Below are positions 1 through 8,563 of a DNA stretch of 64,000 nucleotides, one piece after another (the stretch's first letter is position 1; the number at the start of each line of letters is the position of its first letter). The position numbers and the translations under genes are program-made. Below the pieces are notes generated by a model. It had not been told where the DNA came from, did no database searches, and saw nothing but the letters and a program-made list of their open reading frames with translations. Location of the stretch: assembly GCF_019458805.1 (NCBI RefSeq), contig NZ_JAIBOA010000015.1:1-64000 (forward strand), in the 5' to 3' direction. The stretch is from Actinomadura parmotrematis. GTDB taxonomy: Bacteria > Actinomycetota > Actinomycetes > Streptosporangiales > Streptosporangiaceae.

Positions 1-18
1 CGGTGCCACAATGCGGGC

Positions 19-1473
19 ATGTCCTACGTGGCGGACCTGCTCCGCTCAGGCTCCCGGATCCCGCTGCGGCTGCTGGCCGGACCGGCGGACGCGACGCCGC
101 TCGCCTCCGTCACCGCCGTCGAGACCCTCGACGGCCTCGGCCGCGCCCCCGCCGACGCGCTCGCCGTCGTCACCAGCCGGTCGGCCGCGCGCGCCGCCGG
201 CTACCAGGTCGACATCGCGATCCGGACCGCCGCCGAGCGCGGCGTCCCCGCCCTGGTGCTCATCGGCGGCGGCCCGCTGCCGCTCACCGCGACGCGCCTC
301 GCCGCGCGGGCGGGCCTCGCCGTCCTGACGGCGGAGGAGGACTGCGACGTCGCCGAGCTCGTCCTGCACCTCGGCCAGGTCATCCAGGGCAACGCCGCGG
401 ACTCGATCGCCCGCGCCCACGCCGCGCTCCGCGCCGTCCGCGACTGCACCGGCGGCGTCGACGAGCTGCTGCACGAGACGGGCCGCGTCCTCGGCCGCAC
501 CCTCACCCTCTCCGACGACCTGTCCGGCCCCGGCGACGGCGAGCCGGTGTGGGTCGCGGGCCGGCGGCACGGCAGCGTCAGCGGCCCGCCCGACGACGCG
601 GTGCGGCTCGTCCTGCCCGCCGTCGCGGCCGCCGTCGGCCGGCGCAAGCGCGTCGCGCTGGAGCGCGCGACCGCCCCCGGCCAGACCCGCTCGGACATCC
701 TGACCGAGCTGATCGTCGCCGAGCGGGCGCGGGCCGGGCCGCTGGCCGACCGCGCCCGCACCCTCGGCTTCGCCGTCGACGACGTCCACACCGCCGTCTG
801 GATCGCCCCGGACCGCCCGGCCGGCGCCGACCCGGCCGAGCTCGCCGAGCGGCGGCGGCTGTTCGACACCCTGTCGCTGCACGCCTACCAGGCCCCGCAC
901 CGCCCCGACGAGTCCTGGAACCTGGCCCGCCTCGCCGCCGACGTCGTCCTGGTCGGCAGCTCCCGCACCGAGATCCGCGAGGCCGACGCCCGGCGCATGA
1001 TCGACTCCCTGCGCGGCGCCGTCGCCGGCGAGCACCCCGGGACCGTGCTGCGCTTCGGCATCGGCACGCCGCAGCGCGGCATCGACGGGGTGCGGCAGAC
1101 GGCCACCGAGGCGCGCGCGGCGGCGTCCATCGCGGCCCGCACCCGCGAGACCGTCCGCGCGTTCGACGCCACCGGCATCAACCGGATCCTCGCCGGCATC
1201 GCCGGCTCGCCGCTCAGCCGCCGCGTCGTCGACGACCTGCTCGCCCCCCTCGACGCCCTCGGCCCCGGCAAGGCCGCCGAGGCCATCGGCACCCTCGGCG
1301 CCTACCTCGACGCGCGCGGCTCGCTGAAGGCCGCCGCCGCCCGGCTCCGGCTGCACCCGAACGCCGTCGGCTACCGCATCCGCAAGATCACCGAGCGGCT
1401 GGGCGCCGACCTGGCCGACCCCGACACCGCCTTCGCCCTGCACCTCGCCTGCCGCGTCCGCCTGCACGACTGA
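19..1473 (+). CDS. PucR family transcriptional regulator
   Basis: The 484-residue product ends in a PucR C-terminal helix-turn-helix (GSLKAAAARLRLHPNAVGYR, about residues 430-460), the hallmark of PucR/CdaR-type activators, preceded by the GGDEF-like central region usual in the family. The N-terminal 130 residues look like a small-molecule sensing domain but I cannot assign a ligand. The ATG at 19 is only 18 bases into the window, so a longer N-terminus cannot be formally excluded, although the protein starts as a plausible folded domain. Its target is unknown; the next gene (a DUF4189 membrane protein) shows no metabolic link. Confidence 0.85.
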   Translation: MSYVADLLRSGSRIPLRLLAGPADATPLASVTAVETLDGLGRAPADALAVVTSRSAARAAGYQVDIAIRTAAERGVPALVLIGGGPLPLTATRLAARAGLAVLTAEEDCDVAELVLHLGQVIQGNAADSIARAHAALRAVRDCTGGVDELLHETGRVLGRTLTLSDDLSGPGDGEPVWVAGRRHGSVSGPPDDAVRLVLPAVAAAVGRRKRVALERATAPGQTRSDILTELIVAERARAGPLADRARTLGFAVDDVHTAVWIAPDRPAGADPAELAERRRLFDTLSLHAYQAPHRPDESWNLARLAADVVLVGSSRTEIREADARRMIDSLRGAVAGEHPGTVLRFGIGTPQRGIDGVRQTATEARAAASIAARTRETVRAFDATGINRILAGIAGSPLSRRVVDDLLAPLDALGPGKAAEAIGTLGAYLDARGSLKAAAARLRLHPNAVGYRIRKITERLGADLADPDTAFALHLACRVRLHD

Positions 1474-1593
1474 ACGGCGCGGCGCAGACCGCTTCCGGCC
1501 GTCCGCTCGGGGCGCGCGGATAATCGAAGATCTTTAAAGGGCGGATCGCTATCCTTGTCCGGATATCTACGCTTAGCGGGAAGAGCTGTCACG

Positions 1594-2244
1594 GTGCAAC
1601 CCCCCCAACCGCCGTACGGCGGCCAGCCCCCCTCCTACGGCCCGCCCGGCGGTCCCCCCGGGCCGCCCGGCCCGCCCGGCCCCCCGGCGGGTCCGCCGGG
1701 ATGGGGCCCGCCGCCGCCCCGGCCGCCGTCGAACAACTCGCCCCTCGTCATCATCCTCGTGGCCGCCGCGGCCTTCCTGGTGCTGATCGGCGGCGGCTTC
1801 GTCGTGTGGGTGTGGCTGATCGCCGACAGCGCCCCGTCCAGGGCGGTGGCCCGGGGCATCCCCACCTTCACCTACTCCCCGCCGACCTACAGCCCCCCGA
1901 CGTACACGCCGCCCACCTACACGCCGCCGACGTACAGCCCGCCGACGTACTCGCCGCCCCCGCAGTACTACGGCGCCATCGCGGTGGCGAGCAACGGCGC
2001 GATCGGCAAGGCGTGGGACTACAGCACCGCGGCCGGCGCGCGGAAGCGGGCTTTGAACTCCTGCCCCGCCTCGGGCTGCAAGGTCCTCACGACCTTCGTC
2101 AACGGCTGCGGCGCCGTCGCCTACAACTCCCGCACCAACAAGTACTGGGGCGGCAGCGGCTCCACGAAGGCCGCGGCGCAGCGGAACGCGATCTCCAACG
2201 CCGGCGGCGGCCGCTGGATCAGCTGGGTCTGCACCACCCGCTAG
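1594..2244 (+). CDS. Proline-rich membrane-anchored DUF4189 protein
   Basis: I start this 216-residue protein at GTG 1594, which has a purine-rich GGGAAGAG stretch upstream; a TTG at 1555 would add 13 unlikely residues. Residues 1-48 are a Pro/Gly-rich cytoplasmic tail, residues ~50-78 form one transmembrane helix, and residues ~95-118 are TYSPP/TYTPP repeats that probably span the cell wall. The C-terminal ~95 residues match the DUF4189 pattern, with four Cys likely forming disulfides (NSCPASGCK, NGCGAVAY, WVCTTR) and a GGSGSTKAAAQRNA segment typical of the family. The domain is thought to be extracytoplasmic; no enzymatic role is established. Confidence 0.8.
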   Translation: MQPPQPPYGGQPPSYGPPGGPPGPPGPPGPPAGPPGWGPPPPRPPSNNSPLVIILVAAAAFLVLIGGGFVVWVWLIADSAPSRAVARGIPTFTYSPPTYSPPTYTPPTYTPPTYSPPTYSPPPQYYGAIAVASNGAIGKAWDYSTAAGARKRALNSCPASGCKVLTTFVNGCGAVAYNSRTNKYWGGSGSTKAAAQRNAISNAGGGRWISWVCTTR

Positions 2245-2372
2245 CCCCGCCCGGCGTCCCGCTCCCGCCACCGGCCTTTCTCCGAGGTCCTTTCATTTAC
2301 CGCGCCCTTGTGCCGGCGTCCATATTCGCGCTCAATATGCTCCCGCGTCTCCGGCTTCGCTAGACTGGTGCG

Positions 2373-3233
2373 GTGGCGACGGATCTGCGGACGGCGAGTG
2401 GCGCTCGGGGCGAAGGCCGTTCATTCCTCAAATGGGCGGGGGGAAAGACGCGCTATGCCGGCCGGCTCGCGGCCGCCGCGCCGGAATTCACGGGCGTCTA
2501 CCGCGAACCGTTCATGGGGAGCGCCGCCGTGTTCTTCGAGCTGCGCCCTGAGCGGGCCGTCCTGTCCGACGCCAACCCGGAGCTCGTCACCTGCTTCCAG
2601 CAGGTCGCCGCGCACCCGCAGGAGGTCATGCAACTGCTGGACGCGATGCCGAACGATCGCGACTTCTTCGCGTCGGTGCGGCGGCAGCAGCCGGCGAACC
2701 TGTCCGACCTCGAACGCGCCGCCCGCGTCATCTACCTCAACAAGACCTCCTTCCGCGGCCTCTGGAGGGTGAACCGCAAGGGCGAATACAACGTCCCCTA
2801 CGGCGAGTACGACCGGCCCTACTACAACCGGGAAACACTTCTTTCCGCGAGCAGGGCATTGGCTGCGGCGACGATATCCGAGATGGATTTCGAGAGCGCG
2901 ATCAAAGCAGCCGATCCGGGTGACTGGGTGTACCTCGACCCGCCGTACATTCCCCTCGGCGAATACTCCGATTTCAAGCGCTACACCGCCGGCCAGTTCC
3001 ACGCCGAGGATCAGGAACGCCTCGCGCGGGCCATGCGCGAAGCAAGCTCGCGGGGCGTCCTGCTCACCATGACCAACAGCGAGACACCGCTCACGCGCGA
3101 GATCTTCGCCGGCTTCGACGTCTTCCGCATGGCCACCCGGAGGGACATCAACCTCAACTCGGCCGGCCGCGGAAGCTGGGACCTGGTCTTCACGAACTAC
3201 GAAGCGCACATGCCAGAGCCCGCGGCTCCTTGA
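2373..3233 (+). CDS. Dam-like (D12 class) adenine-N6 DNA methyltransferase, orphan
   Basis: The 286-residue product has the D12-class order of motifs: FLKWAGGKTR near the N-terminus (SAM-binding), EPFMGSAAVFF (motif I region), SDANPELV, and the catalytic DPPY motif (YLDPPYIPLGEY) around residue 190. These enzymes methylate adenine N6, often in GATC, but target specificity cannot be read here. No restriction endonuclease or mismatch-repair gene is adjacent, so it is a solitary methylase. The start is GTG 2373 with no Shine-Dalgarno; a TAGACT hexamer ends 6 nt upstream, so the mRNA may be leaderless. Codon choice in places (for example around 2470-2510 and 2840-2890) is less GC-rich than neighbouring genes, which hints at transfer. 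Confidence 0.88.
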   Translation: MATDLRTASGARGEGRSFLKWAGGKTRYAGRLAAAAPEFTGVYREPFMGSAAVFFELRPERAVLSDANPELVTCFQQVAAHPQEVMQLLDAMPNDRDFFASVRRQQPANLSDLERAARVIYLNKTSFRGLWRVNRKGEYNVPYGEYDRPYYNRETLLSASRALAAATISEMDFESAIKAADPGDWVYLDPPYIPLGEYSDFKRYTAGQFHAEDQERLARAMREASSRGVLLTMTNSETPLTREIFAGFDVFRMATRRDINLNSAGRGSWDLVFTNYEAHMPEPAAP

Positions 3234-3370
3234 CCGGACCGCGCCGGCGGCCGTCGCTCGGCGCCGCGCACGCGCCTCCCGCGGCGCGCAAGACCCCGGG
3301 AGGCCGGGCCGCCGTCCACGACCGCACGACGCGGGACGGGCCGTCACGCCCGGCTGGCGGGGACCGGCGC

Positions 3371-4624
3371 TCAGCCGGTGGTCAGGTGGACGGTGCGGTA
3401 ACTGCGCCAGACGGTGATGTCGTAGCCCAGGCCGAGAGCGGCGCCCAAGAGCAGCGGAGCGCCGAGGACGGCAAGCGGGCCGGTGAGCATCGCCGTCGCG
3501 GCCAGCGGGCCGGCCGCCACCGCGACGCTGCGGGCGAGGCTGGTCATGCTGGCGGCGGCGGTACGGTGCTGCGGGGCGAAGACGGCGGCGGTGAACGCCT
3601 GCCGCGCGGGAACGTCGATCTTCGACAGCGTCTGGCGCAGCAGCAGCAGCGTCACCGCGCCGCCCAGCGTCGGCGCCAGCGGTACGCAGGCCAGCAGCAC
3701 GTTGGCGGCCGCGTGCGGCAGCAGCATCGCCGCCAGCAGCCCCCGCCGCGCCGCCAGCAGCGGCGCGGTGAGCTGGGCCAGGGCGGGCAGCAGGTTCGCG
3801 GCGAAGAACATCATCCCCAGCTGCGGGGTGCCGGCCCCGTAGCGGTGGGCGAACCACCAGGCCAGCACGGCTTGGACCGCCAGCCCCCCGGCGAAGGCGT
3901 CCAGCGCGAACAGGCCCGCCAGCCGCCGGATGTGCCCCGGCACACGCACGCCCGGCGGCGTCGCCTCGGCCGCCGGAACCTTCGGCCGATCGGCCGGTGA
4001 CGCCGCCGGGCGGGCCTCGGCGTCGGGGGTCAACCGCGCGAACAGCAGCACGGTCCCGATCGCCAGCACCGCGTACAACGCGAACGCCGCGTCGCCGGCC
4101 GAGACCCACGGCTGGGCGCCCAGGCCGGCGGCGGCCAGGCCGCCCAGGGCCCCGGCGGCCATCGCGGTGACGTTGTAGCAGGTGAACACGCGGGTGCGGC
4201 ACGACGGCCCGCAGGTCTGGGCCAGGATGGCCTGCTCCACCCCCGAGAACGGGGTGTTGTCGTTGGTGGAGGGCGAGATCGTGCCGACGAACGCGGCGGC
4301 GATGAGCACCGGATAGCTCTCGCTGACCGCGAACAGGACCCCCGCCACGGCCATCAGGCACCCGCAGGCCATGAGCACCCGCCGCCGTCCCCAGGCGTCG
4401 GCGAACAATCCCAGGGCCAGGCTGGCGGCCACCGAGCCCGCCGCCGCCACCGCCAGCAACAGCCCGGCCTGCCAGGGCGTGTCACCGTCCTGGGTGAGCA
4501 TCTCGGCCAGGAGGACGCTCGTGGTGCCGTAGCCGAAGGTGCGCAGAGCCCGCGCGGCGACCACCAGCCGACCGTTGCGTCCCAGCTCGCTCCAGAACGT
4601 GCCACTGACCTGCGGTTCTGCCAT
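3371..4624 (-). CDS. MFS transporter
   Basis: The 417-residue protein has about 12 hydrophobic segments separated by short loops, with the conserved cytoplasmic loop after helix 2 (LFADAWGRRRVLMACG) that marks major facilitator family drug or metabolite exporters. A longer hydrophilic loop (about residues 205-230) separates the two six-helix bundles. The substrate cannot be predicted. It is transcribed on the minus strand downstream of the TetR/SRPBCC pair with a 203-bp gap, so co-transcription is possible but not shown. Confidence 0.88.
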   Translation of the reverse strand: MAEPQVSGTFWSELGRNGRLVVAARALRTFGYGTTSVLLAEMLTQDGDTPWQAGLLLAVAAAGSVAASLALGLFADAWGRRRVLMACGCLMAVAGVLFAVSESYPVLIAAAFVGTISPSTNDNTPFSGVEQAILAQTCGPSCRTRVFTCYNVTAMAAGALGGLAAAGLGAQPWVSAGDAAFALYAVLAIGTVLLFARLTPDAEARPAASPADRPKVPAAEATPPGVRVPGHIRRLAGLFALDAFAGGLAVQAVLAWWFAHRYGAGTPQLGMMFFAANLLPALAQLTAPLLAARRGLLAAMLLPHAAANVLLACVPLAPTLGGAVTLLLLRQTLSKIDVPARQAFTAAVFAPQHRTAAASMTSLARSVAVAAGPLAATAMLTGPLAVLGAPLLLGAALGLGYDITVWRSYRTVHLTTG

Positions 4625-4827
4625 ACGTCATGGTGACCGTCCGCCCAGCCGGACGTGCCGCCGAACCGCAAAGATCTCCCAACGCGTTAGAGGTCGCCGC
4701 CGCCGCGCCCGGAACGCCGTCCTGGGCGAGGCCGACGTCAGGAGTTCTTCTCAGTACCAGCGGCTGAAGGCCGCGACGCCTTGACGGGCGGACGCGCGGG
4801 ATCGGCCTGGCGGCCGCAGGTCCCGGT

Positions 4828-5430
4828 TCAGCGGTGGAGGGTTTCGACCCGCTGGGCGAGCGCCCTGTTCATGGCCTGGAACTGCGGCAAGGTGTTGGAC
4901 TTCAGCATGCCCTGGGCGAAGGGGACGGCCACTCCGGTGAAGCGTTCGCTCTGCGTCAGGCGGACGCGGCCGGGGCGGATCTGCTCGATGGTGAAGCGAT
5001 GCTCCCCGTCCCCGATCCATCCCGGTCCGATCTTCCCGAGCCACCGCAGTTCCCTGCCGGGGATGTCGGTCAGGACCTGGGGCGTGAAGGTCGAGTCGCC
5101 GCTCGCGTCGTGCATCACGATGCGCAGGCGCGCGCCCTTGCCGAGGCGGCCGCCGGGCGAGGTCACTTGCGCCGAGGTCAGGAACGGGTTCCACTGCGGG
5201 TAGGCGGTGAAGTCCGTCAGCACCTGCCAGACCTCCTCGGGCGTCGCCTGGATCTCGATCGAGGCGTTCAGCCGGACCGCGTGCAGGTTGGCCCACACCG
5301 TGTAGCCGCCGAGCAGCGCGACCAGTCCGGCCAGCGCCGCGAGCAGCCGGTGCCGCCGACGAGGTGCGGATCGTCGTGCGGCGGGTGCCGGGGCGTCGAC
5401 CGGTGTGGGGGAGTCCGTCGTGGAGGACAT
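4828..5430 (-). CDS. SRPBCC family protein with N-terminal membrane helix
   Basis: The 200-residue product has a basic N-terminal tail, one transmembrane segment (LLAALAGLVALLGGYTVWA, about residues 29-47) and then a START/SRPBCC-type fold beginning ASIEIQATPEEVWQVLTDF, a pattern shared with polyketide cyclase-like and stress-related lipid-binding domains. The ligand is unknown. It lies 43 bp behind the TetR gene on the same strand, so the two are probably one operon with the TetR as autoregulator. Confidence 0.8.
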   Translation of the reverse strand: MSSTTDSPTPVDAPAPAARRSAPRRRHRLLAALAGLVALLGGYTVWANLHAVRLNASIEIQATPEEVWQVLTDFTAYPQWNPFLTSAQVTSPGGRLGKGARLRIVMHDASGDSTFTPQVLTDIPGRELRWLGKIGPGWIGDGEHRFTIEQIRPGRVRLTQSERFTGVAVPFAQGMLKSNTLPQFQAMNRALAQRVETLHR

Positions 5431-5473
5431 GATGCGGCCTCTTTTCTATCGGCGGGGGAGCCGTGCGGAGGGT

Positions 5474-6085
5474 TCAGGCGGACGCGCCGCGCAGGGCGCT
5501 GCCGACGAGGCGGTCGATGTACGCCGCGTCGAGGGGGCGGCCGGTGATGAGCAGCCGGTAGTACAGGGCGCCGGCGAGCTGGTCGAACACCACCTCGGGC
5601 TCGACATCGGCGTGGAGCTCGCCGCGTTCGCGGGCTTGTCCGAGCAGCGCCAGCACCAGGGCGTTGCGGCGGTGGAACATCGCCTGGACCGCCGCGCCGA
5701 CATCGGCGTGACGGGCGGCCGCGGCGGCGACCTCGGCGACCAGCCCCGCGGAGGTCTCGCCGGACGTGGCGGGCCGGCCCGCCCGCCGCATCCGGTCGAG
5801 CCCGGCGGCGATCTCGCCCAGGTAGCGGGTGAGGTCGGAGCGGACGTCCCCGCTGTACTCCACCGGCACGGAGTCCTGGAGCCGCGCGACGACGGCGACG
5901 ATCAGATGGTCCTTGGTGGGCCACCTGCGGTACAGGGTGGTCTTGGCGACGCCGGCCTTCGCGGCGACCTCGTCGACCGAGAACCGGTCGTAACCGCGGT
6001 CGAGCAGCAACGCCAGCGCCGCGTCCAGCAGGCGGACGTCGGCCTCCCCGGAACGCGGCCGGCCGCGCTGTCCAGCGGATCCCAA
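5474..6085 (-). CDS. TetR/AcrR family transcriptional regulator
   Basis: Residues ~10-60 of this 203-residue protein form a TetR-type DNA-binding domain (VDEVAAKAGVAKTTLYRRWP), followed by an all-helical ligand/dimerisation domain with a C-terminal TetR_C-like segment. It opens the unit that continues into the SRPBCC gene. Directly upstream (6098-6170) is a pair of nested inverted repeats that are good candidates for its own operator. The ligand is unknown. Confidence 0.88.
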   Translation of the reverse strand: MGSAGQRGRPRSGEADVRLLDAALALLLDRGYDRFSVDEVAAKAGVAKTTLYRRWPTKDHLIVAVVARLQDSVPVEYSGDVRSDLTRYLGEIAAGLDRMRRAGRPATSGETSAGLVAEVAAAAARHADVGAAVQAMFHRRNALVLALLGQARERGELHADVEPEVVFDQLAGALYYRLLITGRPLDAAYIDRLVGSALRGASA

Positions 6086-6097
6086 GGCGTGCCCCCT

Positions 6098-6170
6098 ATT
6101 TTCGCTCCGTTAGTTGCGTAAATCAGCGTAAGCGCCCTTCCCCGCTTTACGCAACAGGAGTAGCGAAAAT
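6098..6170. promoter_or_regulatory. Nested symmetric inverted repeats upstream of tetR
   Basis: The outer arms are ATTTTCGCT (6098-6106) and AGCGAAAAT (6162-6170); the inner arms are GTTGCGTAAA (6113-6122) and TTTACGCAAC (6146-6155). Both pairs are perfect and share the same centre of symmetry. The element is AT-richer than its surroundings and begins 12 bp before the TetR start. It could be a double operator for that TetR, or a hairpin ending the upstream LysR transcript. The sequence alone does not decide between them. Confidence 0.6.
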
Positions 6171-6255
6171 CTTCCGCGCCCGTCTCCCGTCACCGGAACC
6201 CCGCGTTCGCCTCGCTCGACGGCGCAGAGGACTCGGAGGAGCCGGGCGGGGGAGT

Positions 6256-7149
6256 TCAAGGCCGGGGCGGCGTTCCGGTGGCCCGGGCGAAGTCGTGGAC
6301 GACAGCGTTGTCGGTGCCGGTGGGCCAGACGGGGGCGCAGATCACCGGTGGCAGGCCGGACACCGGCACGGTGACGACATGCGGGCTGTCCGGGCGCACC
6401 GCGGCGACCGTCAGGTGGACGGCGTCTCCGGCGGCGACCAGGACGATCGCCTCCTCCAGCGAGGCGGACCTGTGCCGGTGCACCCGGCGCAGCGGGGCGC
6501 CGCCGGGGGTGGCCGGCGGTATCCACAGGTCGGCGAGCCGCTGCGGCATGCCGCTCGGATACAGGATGTCCTGACCGGCCAGTTCCTCGACGTCGACGGC
6601 GGCACGCCGGGCCAGCGGGTGCCCGGCCGCCACCAGCACCGCGCGTTCCTCGCGCGTCCAGGCGGGGCCGACGGTGAACCCCATGGCCGCCACGGGGGCG
6701 GGGTCGGCGGGCAGCCAGCCGACGAAGACGTCCACCGGCCAGTCGTCCCCCCAGCGGGTCGGATCGGTGTTGGGGTGCGCGGAGCGCACCAGGGCGCAGT
6801 GCGGACGGGCCCGCTCGAACGCCTGGATCGGCCCGTCGACGACGGCGCCGGGCAGGCTGGTCGCGATGCCGACGCGCAGCACCTCGGCGCCCGCGCTGCT
6901 GCGCGCCTCCTCCAGCGCCCGTTCCATCCGCTCGTACGCGGGGCGCAGTTCGGCGCGCAGACGTTCGCCGAGCGGCGTCAGCCGGACCCGCCTGCTCGTG
7001 CGCTCGAACAGCGGAGCGCCGACCCGGCGTTCCAGCGCGCGCACCGCCTGGCTCACGCGCGGGGCGGACACGCCCAGCCGCCGGGCCGCGCGGCCGAAGT
7101 GCAGCTCCCGGGCGACCGCCAGGAACGCCTCGATCTCGCGCATCTCCAT
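6256..7149 (-). CDS. LysR family transcriptional regulator
   Basis: The 297-residue protein begins with a LysR winged helix (EIEAFLAVARELHFGRAARR, then SAPRVSQAVRALERRVGAPLFER) and continues into a periplasmic-binding-protein-like effector domain. ATG 7149 and ATG 7143 are both possible starts. It is divergent from the orphan nuoB gene with 84 bp between the start codons, and a LysR-type palindrome lies in that gap, so nuoB is the likely target. The co-inducer is unknown. Confidence 0.88.
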   Translation of the reverse strand: MEMREIEAFLAVARELHFGRAARRLGVSAPRVSQAVRALERRVGAPLFERTSRRVRLTPLGERLRAELRPAYERMERALEEARSSAGAEVLRVGIATSLPGAVVDGPIQAFERARPHCALVRSAHPNTDPTRWGDDWPVDVFVGWLPADPAPVAAMGFTVGPAWTREERAVLVAAGHPLARRAAVDVEELAGQDILYPSGMPQRLADLWIPPATPGGAPLRRVHRHRSASLEEAIVLVAAGDAVHLTVAAVRPDSPHVVTVPVSGLPPVICAPVWPTGTDNAVVHDFARATGTPPRP

Positions 7150-7172
7150 GCGCCCATTGTGCCGCCCGGCTT

Positions 7173-7197
7173 AACGATCATGGCGCGATCGATCGTT
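7173..7197. promoter_or_regulatory. Candidate LysR operator
   Basis: AACGATC (7173-7179) and GATCGTT (7191-7197) form a perfect 7-bp inverted repeat with an 11-bp spacer, the geometry of LysR (T-N11-A) boxes. It sits between the divergent LysR and nuoB starts. Confidence 0.5.
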
Positions 7198-7233
7198 GAT
7201 CGTCCCGGCCCGCCCGGCCAGCCTGGAAGGACT

Positions 7234-7788
7234 ATGGGAATCGAAGAACACCTCCCCGGGGACTTCCTGCTCACGACCGTGGAGAAGGCGGCGGGGCTGG
7301 CGCGCGCGTCGTCGATGTGGCCGATGACGTTCGGGCTGGCCTGCTGCGGCATGGAGCTGATGGCCGTCGGCGATCCGCGCCACGACTTCTCGCGGTTCGG
7401 CATGGAGCGCGCCTCGGCGACGCCGCGCCAGGCCGACCTCATGGTCGTGGCCGGGCGGGTGAGCCAGAAGATGGCTCCGGTGCTGCGGCGGCTGTACGAC
7501 CAGATGGCCGCCCCCAAGTGGGTGATCGCGATGGGCGTGTGCGCCTCGTCGGGCGGCATGTTCAACAACTACGCCGTCGTGCAGGGCGTCGACCACGTCG
7601 TGCCGGTCGACATCTACCTGCCGGGCTGCCCGCCCCGCCCGGAAATGCTGCTCGACGCCATCGTCAAGCTGCACGACCAGGTGCGCAACACCAAGCTGGG
7701 CGCGCACCGCCGCACCGAGATCGCCGGCCGGGAACGGGCCCGCCTCAAGCAGCTCCCGCTGAGCGACACGCGCTCCACCACGGAGTAG
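7234..7788 (+). CDS. nuoB: NADH-quinone oxidoreductase subunit B, stand-alone copy
   Basis: The 184-residue product is a complete NuoB/PSST-type iron-sulfur protein. The four ligands of cluster N2 are all present at canonical positions (Cys37, Cys38, Cys102 and Cys132; motifs GLACCGMEL, MGVCASSGG, YLPGCPPRP). In complex I this subunit passes electrons to quinone. No other nuo gene is nearby, so this is an extra copy outside a nuo operon. GGAAGG lies just upstream of ATG 7234. A divergent LysR gene suggests separate, conditional expression. It could replace the main NuoB or act with a smaller hydrogenase-like partner; that is inference. Confidence 0.88.
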   Translation: MGIEEHLPGDFLLTTVEKAAGLARASSMWPMTFGLACCGMELMAVGDPRHDFSRFGMERASATPRQADLMVVAGRVSQKMAPVLRRLYDQMAAPKWVIAMGVCASSGGMFNNYAVVQGVDHVVPVDIYLPGCPPRPEMLLDAIVKLHDQVRNTKLGAHRRTEIAGRERARLKQLPLSDTRSTTE

Positions 7789-7809
7789 GAAACGGGCGAC
7801 GGGTCGCGG

Positions 7810-8454
7810 TCAGGTGGCGATCTTGTATCTGCCGAGCACGATCTGGAGGAGCTCCCCGGCGATCTCCTCCAGGGTCGCGTCGACCCACCCGACGGCCCAG
7901 TCGTGCATGAGGCCGTTCACGGCGCCGATGAGGGCCGCGGCGGTGATGCGGTAGTCGCCCGGGGGCGCTTCCCCGCGTTCGACGGCCTCGCCGGCCATCC
8001 GGCTCATCATCTCGATCCAGACGGCGCGGCGCTGGAGGCGCCGGCGGTCCATGCGGGGGCCGACGCCGACGATCTCGACGTAGGCGATGCGGGCATGGCG
8101 CATGTCGCAGGTGGCGCCCCTGACGTAGGCGCGCACGTACGCGGTGATCCGCTCGACGGCGGGAAGGTCCCGGACGTCGGGCAGCACGTCCAGGACGGCC
8201 TGCTGGGCGACCTCGTTGACGTACAGGTGCAGATCGGCCAGCAGGTCTTCCAGCGTGCGGTACTCCTCGTAGAACTGGCGGGTCGACAGCCCGGCCGCCT
8301 TGCACAGGTCCCCCAGCCTGGTCGCCCGGTACCCCGGGCCGGCGCCGAAGCACTCCAGGCCCGCTTCACGGAACCGCGCGCGCCGCTCGGCGCGCCGCTC
8401 GGCCGCGTCCTTGCCCCCGTACCGGCCCTGCGCCGGGGTGATCCTGCCCGCCAC
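7810..8454 (-). CDS. TetR/AcrR family transcriptional regulator
   Basis: The 214-residue protein has a TetR DNA-binding domain near its start (ATRLGDLCKAAGLSTRQFYE) and a helical C-terminal domain with an acidic-hydrophobic dimerisation face. I chose GTG 8454, which has a G-rich stretch close upstream; GTG 8493 in frame is an alternative adding 13 residues. The gene is divergent from the secreted beta-propeller gene, and a long perfect palindrome between them (8542-8563) is its probable operator. Confidence 0.85.
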   Translation of the reverse strand: MAGRITPAQGRYGGKDAAERRAERRARFREAGLECFGAGPGYRATRLGDLCKAAGLSTRQFYEEYRTLEDLLADLHLYVNEVAQQAVLDVLPDVRDLPAVERITAYVRAYVRGATCDMRHARIAYVEIVGVGPRMDRRRLQRRAVWIEMMSRMAGEAVERGEAPPGDYRITAAALIGAVNGLMHDWAVGWVDATLEEIAGELLQIVLGRYKIAT

Positions 8455-8541
8455 CGCACCCCCCGCCTGCTGATGCGCACGATCCTCGCGCACGGGTCTT
8501 GCGCCGTCTCGCAGCCCCTGCCTACTATCCGGTAACCCAAA

Positions 8542-8563
8542 TCTGAATATGAACATATTCAGA
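8542..8563. promoter_or_regulatory. Perfect TetR-type palindromic operator
   Basis: TCTGAATATG and CATATTCAGA form a perfect 10-bp inverted repeat around a 2-base AA spacer. It is strikingly AT-rich within GC-rich DNA and lies in the 336-bp gap between the divergent TetR and beta-propeller genes. The rest of that gap shows no ORF or other structure I can support. Confidence 0.75.
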
